NCBI GenBank assembly: GCA_963693085.1
Contig: OY856411.1
Coordinates: forward strand, 65,158,001-65,222,000
From: Alisma plantago-aquatica
Lineage: Eukaryota > Streptophyta > Magnoliopsida > Alismatales > Alismataceae
Direction: 5' to 3'
Length of the DNA stretch: 64,000 bases
The first letter of the stretch is position 1, and every line of letters begins with the position of its first letter. A program made the position numbers and the translations under genes. Positions 12,717 to 25,200 of the stretch are shown piece by piece. Below the pieces are notes generated by a model, which ran no database searches, had not been told where the DNA came from, and was given only the letters and a program-made list of their open reading frames with translations.

Positions 12717-13949
12717 TTGAAACTACTTCGAATACAAATCCTTGAATCAAACATTCGATTACATGAAAATCACAAATAACTTTTTTCATCTAATTATATA
12801 TTTGTAACAAGCAACTAAAGATGGTTTCATTAGCCAACTATAGATGTAACCATTTTGCATGAGATAGGTTACATATATGCATGAGATAGGTTAAATGCCG
12901 TATATGTCAAACTAGGGCACCATGTAAGAGATACTAATGAAAGCTACCTCTACTGATCCCTTCCACATCAAGAGCACAACTTTTCACAACAATGCATCAC
13001 ATCCATCTTATTTAATTATTTAGCAACATAGAATTTAGGTTAGCATATCATCTTGAAATCTTTCCTAAATTCTGGTGATCTAGCCTTCAAGGCCTAGATC
13101 CACACTCCGATATTTCTTCTAATAAAAGGGCTATTAGAAGAAATTTCATTTCAATTCCCCAGTATAGACTTTGGGAGAAAATCACAGTGTCCATGACTCC
13201 TATCTAGATAAGTAAAGTTATAATGGATATTAAAGTGCATTTACTCACTTGAAGGAAAATATGAGGCAATTAAATGACATATATTAGATTTCATGTTCTA
13301 ACCCAAGAATATGTGGCTTAGGATTTTAGTGATAAATTTCTTTCAGATCAGAATATATATAGACCCAATATATACATTTCCATCACATAAGTCAAATGAA
13401 CTAATCACCAGTGAATAATTCACATATTATGCATAGTATTCTATTTTAACCAATATGTAGAATTTTAAATATGTAAATAATAAAAATGTAAACTGAATCT
13501 AGATAAATTCATATTCCTTCTGATCAAAAAGACTATACCATTCATATGATTAATTTATAAGGTTCAATAGAAGAATGAAATCTAAGGTCAAACAAGGTAA
13601 TCATTCTTGTGCAATTATTAGAGTTTCTTAATTTCCATCACTTGTAGTTTAATGAGTAGAATTAAGTTTAGAGTTCAACAAGAGTTTTCAATTGAACCTA
13701 CACCACTCACCTTAGGTGTGAAGCACCTAGTAGGGATTGGTTAGCTACATAGGATTTACCCACCTTGGAAAGAGAGAACTCATAATTCTAAAATTTCAAC
13801 TTCAGATTTCCCAAACCCTATAATCTCCTCTTCTCTCAAGAGTTTTGAAGCTCAGAAGTGCTGGAGGGAAATGAGAGGTTCTTTGGTGACTTAACATACT
13901 CTAAATTATTACAAAAATTTAAGATGTTGTGTATAATTGAGTTGATATA

Positions 13950-14105
13950 CTCATCATCATCATCGTCGTCGTCGTCATCATCATCATCATCATCATCATC
14001 ATTGTTGTCGTCATCATCATCATCATGTCATATCCATTAGGGACCAACACAGATCTTTCTTTTTCATCATCAATCATCATCCATCATCATATCATCGTCG
14101 TCATA

Positions 14106-14141
<36 letters not shown>

Positions 14142-14142
14142 G
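13950..14142. repeat. (CAT)n/(CGT)n microsatellite cluster
   Basis: Long runs of CAT with CGT interruptions at about 13950-14035 and again 14060-14142. Open frames across it giving poly-Ser are artefacts of the repeat. Confidence 0.9.
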
Positions 14143-14939
14143 TTTCATCATTCATATCCTAGGTTTTGTGTAACATCAATTAATTCAATTCATTCTTCCA
14201 TTTTGTGTTCTTTCATTCATCATTAACACTAATTAATCATTATTAATCAACTACACAAGAGTGAAGAACAATTATTGAACTAAGGTAAATCAATCACTAA
14301 CAAGAGAGAAAGAAAGAAATATCAATTAATTAAATTCATTCATGCATCATTAACCCTGATTAATCAATATTAATCAACTGCACAATCTTAGAGAAACTAA
14401 GTACAAATCTAATTAATTAAGTTCATCAATGCATCATTTACCCTGATTAATCAATAGTAATCAACCATATGGCGGCATCATTAACCCTAAGTTCAAATCT
14501 AGTACTCATTAACCACTCACTGTACTGGTGGATTGAGCAGGTTGTGGTGGCGGCAGCCGGAGGTGGGGGTGGCAGGGCTGGAGGTGAAGGTGGCCGACGA
14601 TGGAGGTGAAGTAGAGGAGGTGCAGGCAGTGGCCAGTGGCGGTGACTAGAGTAGCTGAAGGTGGCTAAAGGAAGGCTCCTCTCTCCACCTGGAGTAGGTG
14701 GTGGCGACCATAGGAGCAGTTGGTGATGGCCAGGGACTTTCCCTGGCGGTGACTGGATAGGAGCAGCAGCTCTGACAGTGAGCAGCTTCAAGCTATTCAT
14801 GACAACAGGCGGCCGGTGAGTAGAGAAGGGGAGTGAAGGTGGCAGAAAAATTGCCCGACCTATTTTAGTTTGCTCAGAGAATTCAGAATTAAATAGGGGA
14901 TGAGTCGATCTGGCTCACACAGGTTCTATTAAGTTAACT

Positions 14940-15470
14940 ATCGACGTCAGTTAATAAAATAATCTGACACGTAAAGGAACAAACGTCGGTTACAAGCCTA
15001 AACCAACACCTATTTATAATATTTTATTGTATAAATTTTCACGGGGACAACGTGCGAACACACAACCTCATCGATTTTTCTACAAAAATCGATGCCAAAT
15101 AAGGGAATGAATTTTTTCTCGTGGAGGATATTTAATCGTCACTTCTTTGAGAAAAAAACTGACGACAAATTAGTGGATAAAAACTTTTGCGGATCTTGGC
15201 GCAGAACATTTGTCGTCGGTGTTTTTAATACCTATGCCGAATTGAAACTTTTTGGAGGCAAAATTTTCCCTAAAAATTGTATTTCACGGGTGATATTGTA
15301 TGTCAGTTGTTATGCCAAAAAATCGATGTTAAAGGAAAAGCAATACTCGTGTCTTTTGTAAATCGGTCGGCCTTCACATATAGGTGTCAGTTGTCATTTT
15401 AAGCCGACATCGTAGCATATTGGTGTCGGTTTTTACTTTCCAACTGACAACATCAAATGTGATGTTATAC
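14940..15470. repeat. Right subterminal repeat array of the CACTA element
   Basis: Mirror of the left array: GTCAGTT, GTCGGTT and CGACACC/AACTGAC words in both orientations repeated up to the right terminus. The open frame at 15092-15361 is made of these repeats and is not called as a gene. Confidence 0.75.
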
Positions 15471-15491
15471 ATCATTTCTATACTAGTGATG

Positions 15492-16714
15492 TGTGTCTAT
15501 GCATTTGACATTGGGTTTCCATCTTGTTGACGTTTGGAGGCTAGAGTATAAAGAAGGTCCATCTTCCTATGAGGTTTTTTGACCTCGAGGATAGGAGCTT
15601 GTTTGTCTTTCTTTGGTGTGCTTGAGGTGGGTGGATAGTTCTCCCTAGATATGTGTAGATGCTGGATGAGGGAGAGGGGAAATGTATATATGATGCTTAT
15701 ATGATTACAATATAAATTCTCGTGTGTTATGGTATTATGCTTTTATAAAGAAAATGGTCATTGTTTATCTAAGCTAGAAATTCACAACAATATGTTGCTT
15801 AGTAAAAGTCTATCTTACATCATAAATGCTATGTAGTGGTTAATAATGTTATTGCCATTTCATGATAGACCTATATAAACATAATATATATATGTGAATG
15901 GATGAATAAAGTGAAATGCTAGCCTCATTTCCCAACATATGCTACTATTTCCAATAAAATCCTAATTGCTTATTTTGATTCATGTGTGATGTATGCTTGT
16001 CTGATTAAAGAGGAATCATGTTTGATGAACTAGGTATATTGTTTTTGTATTATTATTGCTTATTCCATGCGTGTGTGATACATAGAGAATGATAGCTTCC
16101 ACTTATGCAATCTCTTGTGATGCTTAGCAGATTCTACTTAGTAAACATTAGTAGTATTACCCTCTAACCACTAGTATATATAGTGTGCATCACACAGTGA
16201 ACATTGTGTTGCCTTTATTACTTTATGCTTGCTTCACAGTGAACATTAGTTGGTTGGAACCCTTATCTTACTAGGATCTTATTTCTTGATGGAGAATATG
16301 AGTACTTATTTAACAAAGATAACCTAACATGAGAATGAGCAAGAGAAAGAAGACAACAAAGATTCGTAAGGACAGAGAAGTAATGCATACCTAAAATACA
16401 TTGTGTAAGGTGAATGGCATGATTAATATCTCAACATGCGTTGATATGAGTTCCTAATGAGGATAAAAATGGTAAATTTGAATAATAACATGAACGTGAG
16501 AGATGATTGAGGTTATGTAATGTGATGATGACAAGGCTTTGATATGGATTGTGTGGCTCACTTCTATGTTAGATACCTTGAGGTGATGTTCTTGGGGTAG
16601 GGAAAGTCAAATGATGGTGAGAGATAGATCTTGACCCTAGATATTAGCAGAAGTCTCATGGAGATGGGAACGATTGCCCAACCATCTACCTAGAGATGAT
16701 GTTCGTGGGTTAAG
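15492..16714. other. Unassigned intergenic DNA
   Basis: About 1.2 kb with no supported gene or repeat end. A short TTAAG at 16710-16714 is the left target duplication of the next element. Confidence 0.5.
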
Positions 16715-17437
16715 TGTTGGTAAATATGCCCATAGATCCATCCCAAATGATTACATGAAGTCAATTATTAATTAATCAATTAATACAATTATTTGGTTAA
16801 TTAATTAATTCCAGAATATTCTAATTAATCCACAAGTGTTTTAATTAACACAGTCTTTCTATATACCGATGGGTTTAGGAAACCCTGCCTCCTTTCATCT
16901 CCTATTTAAAGGGGCTTGACGGTTGATATCTATATAAGATATTTAGAGGGGCTTTTAGTTTATGCTCACGTATGTAAACCCTAGTCGTCACCGTCCTTAG
17001 GAGAGAAAGGGGAGCACCGTGATGCTAGCACATCACCACATAGAGACGACTCCTTCCCACCGGCTTCCTTAGGAAGCGTGACGTGGAGTTTCAGTCCATC
17101 TGCATGGATGAAGTAGAGACGCATACACCTAGACACCTACGTTCAGAGGATTTCAACGACCATCCATACGCGCTACGAGCGGCGTACATCACTGCACAAA
17201 AGGAGCACCACCAGATCTTCTTACGACGCACTTAGTGAACAGGAGAGAAGTTCTGTCCATGTAGGCCAGCAACATTGCACACCATCGTGCAACGGGACAT
17301 CGCCAGACTTGCTCCGCGATAAGGTATATCCTATAAACACTCTTTCTAAATACGTTGTTGTCGACGAGATCTTGTTTCAGGTGCGTGGATTTTTTTTTTT
17401 GCTTCCGCTGTGCATGTTTTATCCACAAAACCCAACA
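16715..17437 (+). repeat. 5' LTR of copia element 1
   Basis: Starts TGTTGGTAAATATGCC and ends CACAAAACCCAACA, matching 27389-28108 along its length with scattered differences. A TATATAAG at 16931-16938 (matched at 27605-27612) is the likely core promoter. CTATTTAAAGG just upstream is a second candidate. The minus-strand open frame inside is a shadow. Confidence 0.92.
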
Positions 17438-17450
17438 GTAGTATCAGAGC
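17438..17450 (+). promoter_or_regulatory. Primer-binding site of copia element 1
   Basis: GTAGTATCAGAGCATCG directly follows the LTR. It resembles the initiator Met-tRNA site TGGTATCAGAGCCA with a few changes. Confidence 0.8.
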
Positions 17451-17671
17451 ATCGTTGATCTACGACATATTTGGATTTATTTTGATATGATCGAATTGTT
17501 GTATATTGTTTTTAATGTTGCATATGATGTGAATTAAAACTTCTAATGTGCAAATCTAAACTTAATTCCACATATGTCATAGACTTCTATTTTTGACATT
17601 TTGGACGGGGTCGACTATGGAAAATATTGATTTTTCTATGTGCACGGAAGTAAAATTTCATAGACCTTTCA

Positions 17672-17756
17672 GGGTCTCTGCCCCTGAGACCCGGCGAGGG
17701 GTGGCCTCCCCTCAACCCTCACCCGCTGACCATCCCCACACAGGGGCGCTGCCCCT
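17672..17756 (+). other. GC-rich run of three hairpins in the copia 1 leader
   Basis: Three stem-loops in a row: GGGTCTC/GAGACCC (17672-17678 with 17686-17692), GAGGGG/CCCCTC (17696-17701 with 17708-17713) and AGGGGC/GCCCCT (17742-17747 with 17751-17756). They lie about 230 bases after the primer site in otherwise AT-rich leader. In the genomic RNA this would be a strong local structure. A packaging or dimerisation role is possible but not shown. Confidence 0.55.
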
Positions 17757-18178
17757 ATGTACCCCGCATTGTCTACGTGGAAATTAAAAATTTAATTAAT
17801 GGGGAATGTCCCTTATTAAAAGGACTATCATTTTGATATGTATATACGTATATATAGATATACCTATGATATCATACACGTCGCCTTTGAAATCTGTTTT
17901 ATGTTGTGGATGCATGCACGATTATGGCTTAGTATCCACTTTTGTGAATGTTGTGAATGAATGTATATGTCAATCTTGTAGATATGTTTGTTTTGAATGC
18001 TATGGATGTATAATGGTTTTACGTGGATCCTTTGTATAAAGTATTAAGCTTGCATGCCGAGCCTCATCTCTTATTTCAAAGTGTAATTAAATCTTTTCCT
18101 TTATATTTGTAGCCATATGATACAATAGAGATAGGATTAGTTTTAGTCTTTGTAAACTTGATGTTGGCGACCACTTGA

Positions 18179-18340
18179 AGATCCAACTCCAAGGGGCGTG
18201 CATGGAGAAGTGCCATGAAGATCCAATTCCAAGAAGCCATGTGAAGATCCAACTCCAAGGAGCATCCATGGAGAAGCAACATGAAGATCCAATTCCAAGA
18301 AGCAACTTGAAGTTCCAACCTCATGGAGCATCCATGAAGT
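18179..18340 (+). repeat. Tandem repeat, 66-bp dimer, in the copia 1 leader
   Basis: Units starting AGATCCAA(C/T)TCCAAG alternate 40 and 26 bases: 18179-18218, 18219-18244, 18245-18284, 18285-18310 and a decayed fifth from 18311. The 66-bp dimer is a multiple of three, so minus-strand frames show a repeating 22-residue peptide. I take these as shadows. The leader of copia element 2 lacks this repeat at the same relative place. Confidence 0.8.
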
Positions 18341-18562
18341 TGTCATTGTAATGCAGATCCTTACAGGTTGATTCATAGGTGTTGTTTCATGAGATGCATA
18401 TGACCTCAGGTGGACTGTAATCCTTTGTTGCTCCAAAGGATTATAATAGTATGGACATAACCGATGTATTTGTGTTTGTGATTGCATGTATATCATTTGT
18501 GGTTGTGGATATAGTAGTATATGATACATAATATAAGTATGTAGTGTTTGGATATGTATATG

Positions 18563-21500
18563 TGTTATGACCCACTCTGAGTTAACTAGTAAGCACATCG
18601 ATTAGTACATCATAATGATGATTTAAGTTAAATAAGTGCTTAAGATGTGATTAGTGTTTTGATTAGTTTATACAATCTAAATATCATGTTTTCATGCATT
18701 TGGGTTTTAGTGGATCTCACGCATGAAAATTTGCAAAAGAAATCGATTGATTTGGGCCTCCAAGGCAAAAGTTATGAGGTTTGCAAGATTCTTGGGTTGA
18801 ATATGCAAATTTCCCTATTTTCGGCTTTATAATCCTTTTCCTTTCCTATTTACCTTATCTTCTTTGAGCAGTTGTTTGCTTAAGCGGTACAAGGGCCCGA
18901 TCGAGCATAGGTGAACGGAGAGCAATTTTGGCCCTAACTCCGTTCCCAACCTCATATCCTCCCTCTCTTCTTCCTTTCCTTCTTCCTCTTCTTTCCTTTC
19001 TTCCTTGCCTTAGCAACCAGTAGCCTGCCCTGCTTCTTGGGCGGCTAGTGGCCAAGCTACATCTATAGCAGTAGCGGACAGGGCACCGCCTAGGGTGTGC
19101 CTAGCAGTAGGGAAAGCTTCCCTTGAGCTCTGATTTTGAAGACCAAGCAAGGTTTGCAGCTTCCAGCCATGATTCAGCTGCCAATTGGGCTCCTTCCGTT
19201 AACCTGTGCTTAAACATAAGGTTTCTGTAGGGTTTGGTTTGTAACAAGTCAAAAATAGAGTATCTAAAGGTTGAAGACAACCTAGAAATCACCCAGAAAC
19301 AGGCTCTAGATGCATTTCCAGACGAATTTGGACATCCCGTACATTTGTGAGTAGAATTTCACTCACCTAGCATGATTTAACTCTAGTATTCAGAAATTTT
19401 TGGTTAAATGTGTATTTTCTACATATAACAGTACTTATCAGGTGTCGTGTAGTATTTGGCGATGCCCGACTTTTTATTTCAAAAATTGCTTCTTTAGGCT
19501 TTTGTATAACCTAGTTTATCATCCGATCAATGTGGTATGGACTAGTAGAATTACATGGATAATTGAAACCTAGTTTACTCGATTAAATGTCAAAACCAGT
19601 AGCGCATGACCAGTAACTAGACAGTTTGGGTATAAACCCAGGTTGCACGATTTTAGTAATTCAATTGATGCACGATTAAAAAGAAACGACGACAATATCA
19701 AAAATATTCAAAGAAACCCTAGTTGCACGCTTTAGGTCATATTTAATGTGAATGATTTAATATCTACTCAAATTGACACGCTCCTCGACAATATTATTAG
19801 AAATTTTCAATTATTAATAATAATTCGTTCCATGATAATAATTTAACTCTTATTTGAGTTATGAGATGCTCAACTCAAGATATCATTTGAAATTTCAATT
19901 AATATTGATAATTCATGTCATGATGAGTAATTATAATCTTTAATCAAGTTATGCGATGCATAATTTAAGATTTTGGTTGCTGGGAATGTTTATATATTAA
20001 ATCTTGCCATGACAAGTAAATTAACTCTTAACTAAGTTATGTGATGCCCAACTCTAATCTTGGGTTAATGTGCACATTTTTCAAGGAATTACATATAATT
20101 TACAAGTGTTACTGATGACTACTCATATATTGAGTAATTAACTCTTATTACTGTGTTATGATGTTCAATTGTATGATTTCAATATATATGTGATAAGTTG
20201 ACCTGAATTCTATTTATTTAAGAATTTTAGTCTGCCTGCATGCATAATAATGTTGATTTCTCAGTAAATTACAAATGGACATGTATTTAGTTTATTTAAG
20301 AACTTGAAATTTGTGTGCATGCTAAATATGTTGAATCTCTCAACATTTGCAATGCTTGAATAAACTGCTCTGTCAAATTTAGAATGATATTCATGTCATG
20401 TTGTAAAGTACAAGTAAATAGACATGTTACCATAGAGATACCAAAGCCAAGAATGAGTAAGAGAGAAATGCAATGTAGTAAGAGCTTTTGTAGGATAATA
20501 AAATAATAGATTAAGGGCCTTGACACCGTAGAATCCCTATGAGAGGTCTGCACCTTAGGGATGAAACGACCTAACCCTGGCATCGTCCAGTATACGGGGG
20601 TCGGAACGCACCCACAGAGCGTACGGGGACACGATGCCCTTGAGGAAGTCTCCTAAGAAAAGATAGGTTACCCAACATGAACCAGACGTCCTGGTGGTAA
20701 CCCAGAGGTACCCACAAAGTGTACCAAGTTGAGGCCCACAGAGAGTCTCAGACCCTCCGCTTGTGTACTCAACCTAGAGGAGGAGTCTAGTTTACGGCAC
20801 AATAGGAGTGTGGAGGCCAGAGAGCCAGTTTTCCTATAGCAGACTAGGATAGCAGTCAGACTTAGCTATCCTGGGGTTTCAGCTAAGTCTTGTACGGTGG
20901 GATTGTAGTTTGCTATGAGTCTTTATAAGCAGAGTACACTACATATGATCAGGGCATAAGATAAAATATGTTCATATAGGTTCACAGAGTTTCTTATAAG
21001 TTAAAGAGTTAAGAAAGATTTGAGTTTAGATTTGTATCAGTTGTTCTTTAAATGAAATGTTGATAATCCCTGTTATTTAATTGTAACTATAGCTTGCGAC
21101 AGCTGTTATTTTAATGAGATGTTGATATTTCCTGATATTTAAACTATATTATTTTATATCTGCTCAGTGTAGTATTTCTTCAATATCATTCCAATTAATA
21201 ATCATAAAATGAGTTATCTACGATGGTTGGGTGAAATTCTATTCACTGAGCCAGTAGCTCACCAACCTACTAAAACATTTTTTAGGTCAACGTCAGCATG
21301 ACGAAGCTGAAGGATCGTATCACCCAAGTACATAGAAGGTAGTTCGTAGTTATTTAGAGGTCTGTTAGTCCTTTCCCCTCGGTCCTTGGGCATGTGGTAT
21401 GATAGAGAGAGAGAGAGAATGAAATGTAATATGTAGTTTAGTTTTCAATCAACTGTTGCACTTTATATTCCTCAAGTAATATGTAATATATTGTTTAAAA

Positions 21501-21698
21501 TCTGAGGTATCTTTCAAGATTTAGAAACAGCAAGTTTGCTTCTGCAGTTATTAAGGTTTCAGTTTATTCTAAGTTAAAAGATTTTTCCTTTTAGATAATT
21601 TTAAGTGATCAAGTAAAGAAACGTTAAGAGTGGATTACCGAGGGTGACTCCCCGATCTTCGGGGTCAGTAGAGATGGCTCGGGGATCGGGGCATCATA
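18563..21698. mobile_element. Solo LTR (gypsy type), 3.1 kb, inserted in the copia 1 leader
   Basis: Starts TGTTATGACCC and ends GGATCGGGGCATCATA, the complementary-looking termini of a gypsy-type LTR. It is flanked by a perfect 5-bp duplication ATATG (18558-18562 and 21699-21703). The related leader of copia element 2 at about 34790-34860 reads straight across this point (GGATATGTATATG then TATAAATACC...), which serves as the empty site. No internal coding region is present, so the element was reduced to one LTR by recombination. A TTATAAG at about 20923-20929 may be its TATA box. The clade is inferred from the termini only. Confidence 0.88.
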
Positions 21699-22253
21699 AT
21701 ATGTATTAATAAAATCCCTCAATTAATAATATTAAGTTTTGATTGCCTTCCATAAATCAACACACATGAAAAGCTTGATCGACAATGTGTGGGTACGCCT
21801 TCGCGTGGTACACTATCTATCTCATGGAAGTGTGATGGTGGGTGTGTGGGTCTGCCTCCGCAGGGTGCACACTCATCGTGTTGGCTTATGGGTTGGACTT
21901 AACTAGGGAACCTTGATAAGATCAAGTACCTAGAGGAACACAGATGCATCATGGCAAGGAGTTGTGCATGTTCATCTATCCAAGAGTTATATATGATGCC
22001 ATTGGCAAAAGTTTCCTACCTTAGTATTTGGTCTTTGACGTCGACGTTGGCTGGGTATTGATCCAATTATTTTTGATCTTGGATCACTTGAAGGTTGTAC
22101 GCTGTAATCTTCTGAGTTGATAGTGAGGGCTATCAATTTGAATAAAATAGTGTGAGCATAATTAATTAAAGGACTAATTAATCTTGTTTATCAAATCTTT
22201 ACAAGTCAAAATGTTTTAGACTAAATGCAAACTCTTTCTTTTGTAGCAATCAA

Positions 22254-25200
22254 ATGGCAAACAACACTCACAATTTCTCATTGCGGTTGGTCCTTGAGAA
22301 GGACACACTTACTAGAACCAACTTTCAAAATTGGTTTAGGATGCTAAGAATTGTTCTCACGCATGAGCGTAAGCTCTATGTCCTTGAAACACCAGATCCA
22401 GCGAAACCCGCCTCAAATGCGCCCAAGGCTGAAAAGGATGCTTACAAGAAGCACCTTGATGATATCGTGGATGTCAAGTGGCTGATGTTGTGCTCAATGA
22501 ATTATGAGTTGCAAGAGCAGCATGAGAACATGAATGTCATGGATATGGTAACACATCTCAAGAACATGTATCATCATCAAGCAAGATAGGAGAGATATGA
22601 TGTCTCCAAGACTTTGTTCAGAAGCAAGATGAAAGAGGGAGACTCAGTTGGCACCCATATACCCACTTTGATTGGGTACGTGGAAATCCTATCCAAGCTG
22701 GGATTTCCCCTAGGTCAAGAGTTAGCCACTGATGTGATTCTACAATCGTTACCTGAATCATATAGTCATTTTCTCATGAACTACAACATGAACAGTCTTG
22801 ACAAACTGTTGTCAGAATTATTGGGCATGTTGAGGACAGTTGAAGCACAGATGAAGAAATACAAGCCCAAGTCTGTGATGAAGATCAGCAAGAAGGCAAA
22901 GGGAAAGTCAAAAGGCAAAGTCAAGGCTAAGAAAGGTTCTAAAGCCAGGCAGAAGCCAAAGTAATCCGTGCTCAAAGCGAAAGGTGGGAACTCTAAAGAA
23001 GGTAGTTGTTACCATTGTCACCAGACTGGACATTGGAAAAGAAACTGTCCTCTCTACCTAGAGGAACTGAGGAAGAATAAGAAGGGGATAAAGATCTCCA
23101 CTTCAGGTATATATGTTATTGAGATAAACATAAATACTTATTCATCATGGGTACTCGATACCAGATGTGGATCTCACATATGTTAAAATATGCAAGATCT
23201 GATAAGAAGTAAGCCTTTACAAAAGGGCCAAGTCGAGCTGCGGGTCAATAATGGAGTAAGAGTTGTTGCCACCGTAGTTGGAGTTTTTAGTTTATCTTTT
23301 CCTACGGGCCTTGAAGTAGAATTAGAGAATTGCTATTATGTACCTACCATTAATAGAAATATTATTTCTGTATCTTGTATGGACAAGAGTGGATTTTAAT
23401 TTCACATTAAGAATGGAATGATTTCTATTTCTAAAGATAAGATCTTTTATCATAATGCCCCTATGTCTTATGGTATCTACTTGTTAGAACTTGAGACTAG
23501 AATATACAACATAAATACTAAAAGGCTAAAACTTGACAACTCAAACAAAACATACTTATGGCATTGTCATCTTGGGCATATAAATGAGAAACACAAATCT
23601 AGACTCCATGAGGATGGTTATCTAGACTCTTTTGATTTTGAATCATTAGAGATATGTGAGGCTTGCTTATTAGGCAAGATGACCAAGACTCCTTTCACTG
23701 GACACAGTGAGAGAGCTAGTGATTTTCTAGGGCTCATACATACTGATGTATGTGGACCTTTTAGATCAAATGCTATAGGAGGTTATCAATACTTCATTAC
23801 CTTCACTGATGACCATAGTAGGTATGGCTATGTATATCTTATGAAGCATAAGTCAGAAACTCTTGAAATGTTCAAGACATTAATGAATGAAGTAGAGAAG
23901 CAACTTGGTAAGAGTATGAAAGCACTCCGTTCAGATCGAGGTGGTGAATACTTAAGCCAAGAGTTTGAGGACCTTTTGTGGAACCGTGGTATTGAATCAC
24001 AATGGACTCCACCTGGTATATCACAACATAATGGTGTGTCAGAAAAAGGGATCGTACATTATTAGACATGGTATAATCAATGATGAGTTCATTCGAACTT
24101 CCAATATCATTTTGGGTATATGCTCTTGAAACCACAACGTTTACACTTAACCGTGTACCTTCCAAATCGGTTCAAAAGACACCATATGAGATATGGAATG
24201 GGAATCGTCCCAATTTTTCTATGTTAAAGATTTGGGGATGTGAAGCTTATGTTAGGAAATAATTTCCTAAATATCTTGGACCTAAATATCAAAAATGTTA
24301 TTTTTTGGATACCCCAAGGAAACTTGGGGATACTACTTCTACACACCGCCTGACAATAGAGTGTTTGTTGCTAGGCCTGTTGTATTTCTTGAAAAGGAGT
24401 TTATTTCCAAAGGAATATGTGGGAGGAATTTAGAGCTCGAAGAAGTTCAAGATCAATAAGGAAGTAGAGAACCCGAGGAGGTACATAAGGAACATGAAGA
24501 CTCACAAACTATTGTGGAATTTCAAGTTCCAAATGTAACACATGAACCACGTAGGTCTAGTAGGACACAACTTGAGCCTGAGAGATTTGGATTTCTCATA
24601 ACTCAAGACAGTGACAAATTGGGCATAGAAGATGAGCCAACTTCCTATCTAGAAGCTACTAAGGGACCAGAATATGAGGAATGGATCGAAGCCATGAGAT
24701 CAGAGATGGAGTCCATGTACACCAACAAGGTATGGACCTTGGTGGATCCACCCGAAGGGGTAAAACCCATAGGGTTCAAGTGGGTCTTCAAGAAGAAGAC
24801 CGACATGGATGGAAATTTTCAAACCTATAAAGGTAGATTGGTTGTGAAAGGATTCTATCAAATTCAAGGTGTTCATTATGATGAGGCCTTCTCACCAGTT
24901 CCATGGTTAAATCCATCAGGATCATGCTTGCCATTGCACCTTATCATGACTATGATATTTGGCAGATGGATGTTAAAATAGCATTCCTTAATGGGAATTT
25001 ACTTGAGGATGTGTATATGACACAATCTGAGAGTTTTATCAATCCAAAGGAAGACAATAAAGTCAATAAGCTACAAAGGTCAATCTATGGATTGAAGCAA
25101 GCATCTCAGAGTTGGAATCTACGTTTTGACGAAGTAGTCAAAATATTTGGCTTTAGTCAAAATGAAGATGAACCTTGTGTTTACAAAAGGGTTAGTGGGA

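Larger units (their letters stand above)
10592..15488. mobile_element. Non-autonomous CACTA (En/Spm-type) transposon
   Basis: The right end reads ...CTATACTAGTG (ending 15488), the complement of CACTAGTATAG. The left end reads TACTAGTACAAAT (from 10592), the same terminus with the first C changed to T. The flanking bases are ATG on both sides (10589-10591 and 15489-15491), the 3-bp target duplication expected of CACTA elements. Both subterminal zones are packed with GTCAGTT/GTCGGTT and AACTGAC/CCGACAC words in both orientations, the usual transposase-binding arrays. No TNP2-type transposase frame was found in the 4.9 kb interior, so the copy would need transposase from elsewhere. Confidence 0.88.

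Noticed and set aside
13858..14040. Poly-serine open frame
   Set aside because: Produced by the CAT/TCA microsatellite, with no other protein-like content.
14447..14800. 117-codon proline-rich minus-strand frame in the CACTA element
   Set aside because: Composition follows a GGTGGC-type simple sequence. No domain, start context or partner exon supports a gene.
15092..15361. 89-codon frame near the right end of the CACTA element
   Set aside because: It consists of the subterminal transposase-binding repeats.
17189..17428. Minus-strand 79-codon frame in the copia 1 LTR
   Set aside because: Antisense to the LTR. The equivalent region of the 3' LTR does not keep the same frame.
17437..17455. 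Possible tRNA gene from the TGGTATCAGAGC words
   Set aside because: These are retrotransposon primer-binding sites next to LTRs. No cloverleaf or A/B boxes surround them.
18076..18598. Three minus-strand frames with a repeating LELDLH/SWNWIF peptide
   Set aside because: They arise from the 66-bp tandem repeat in the leader, which stays open in several frames because its length is a multiple of three.
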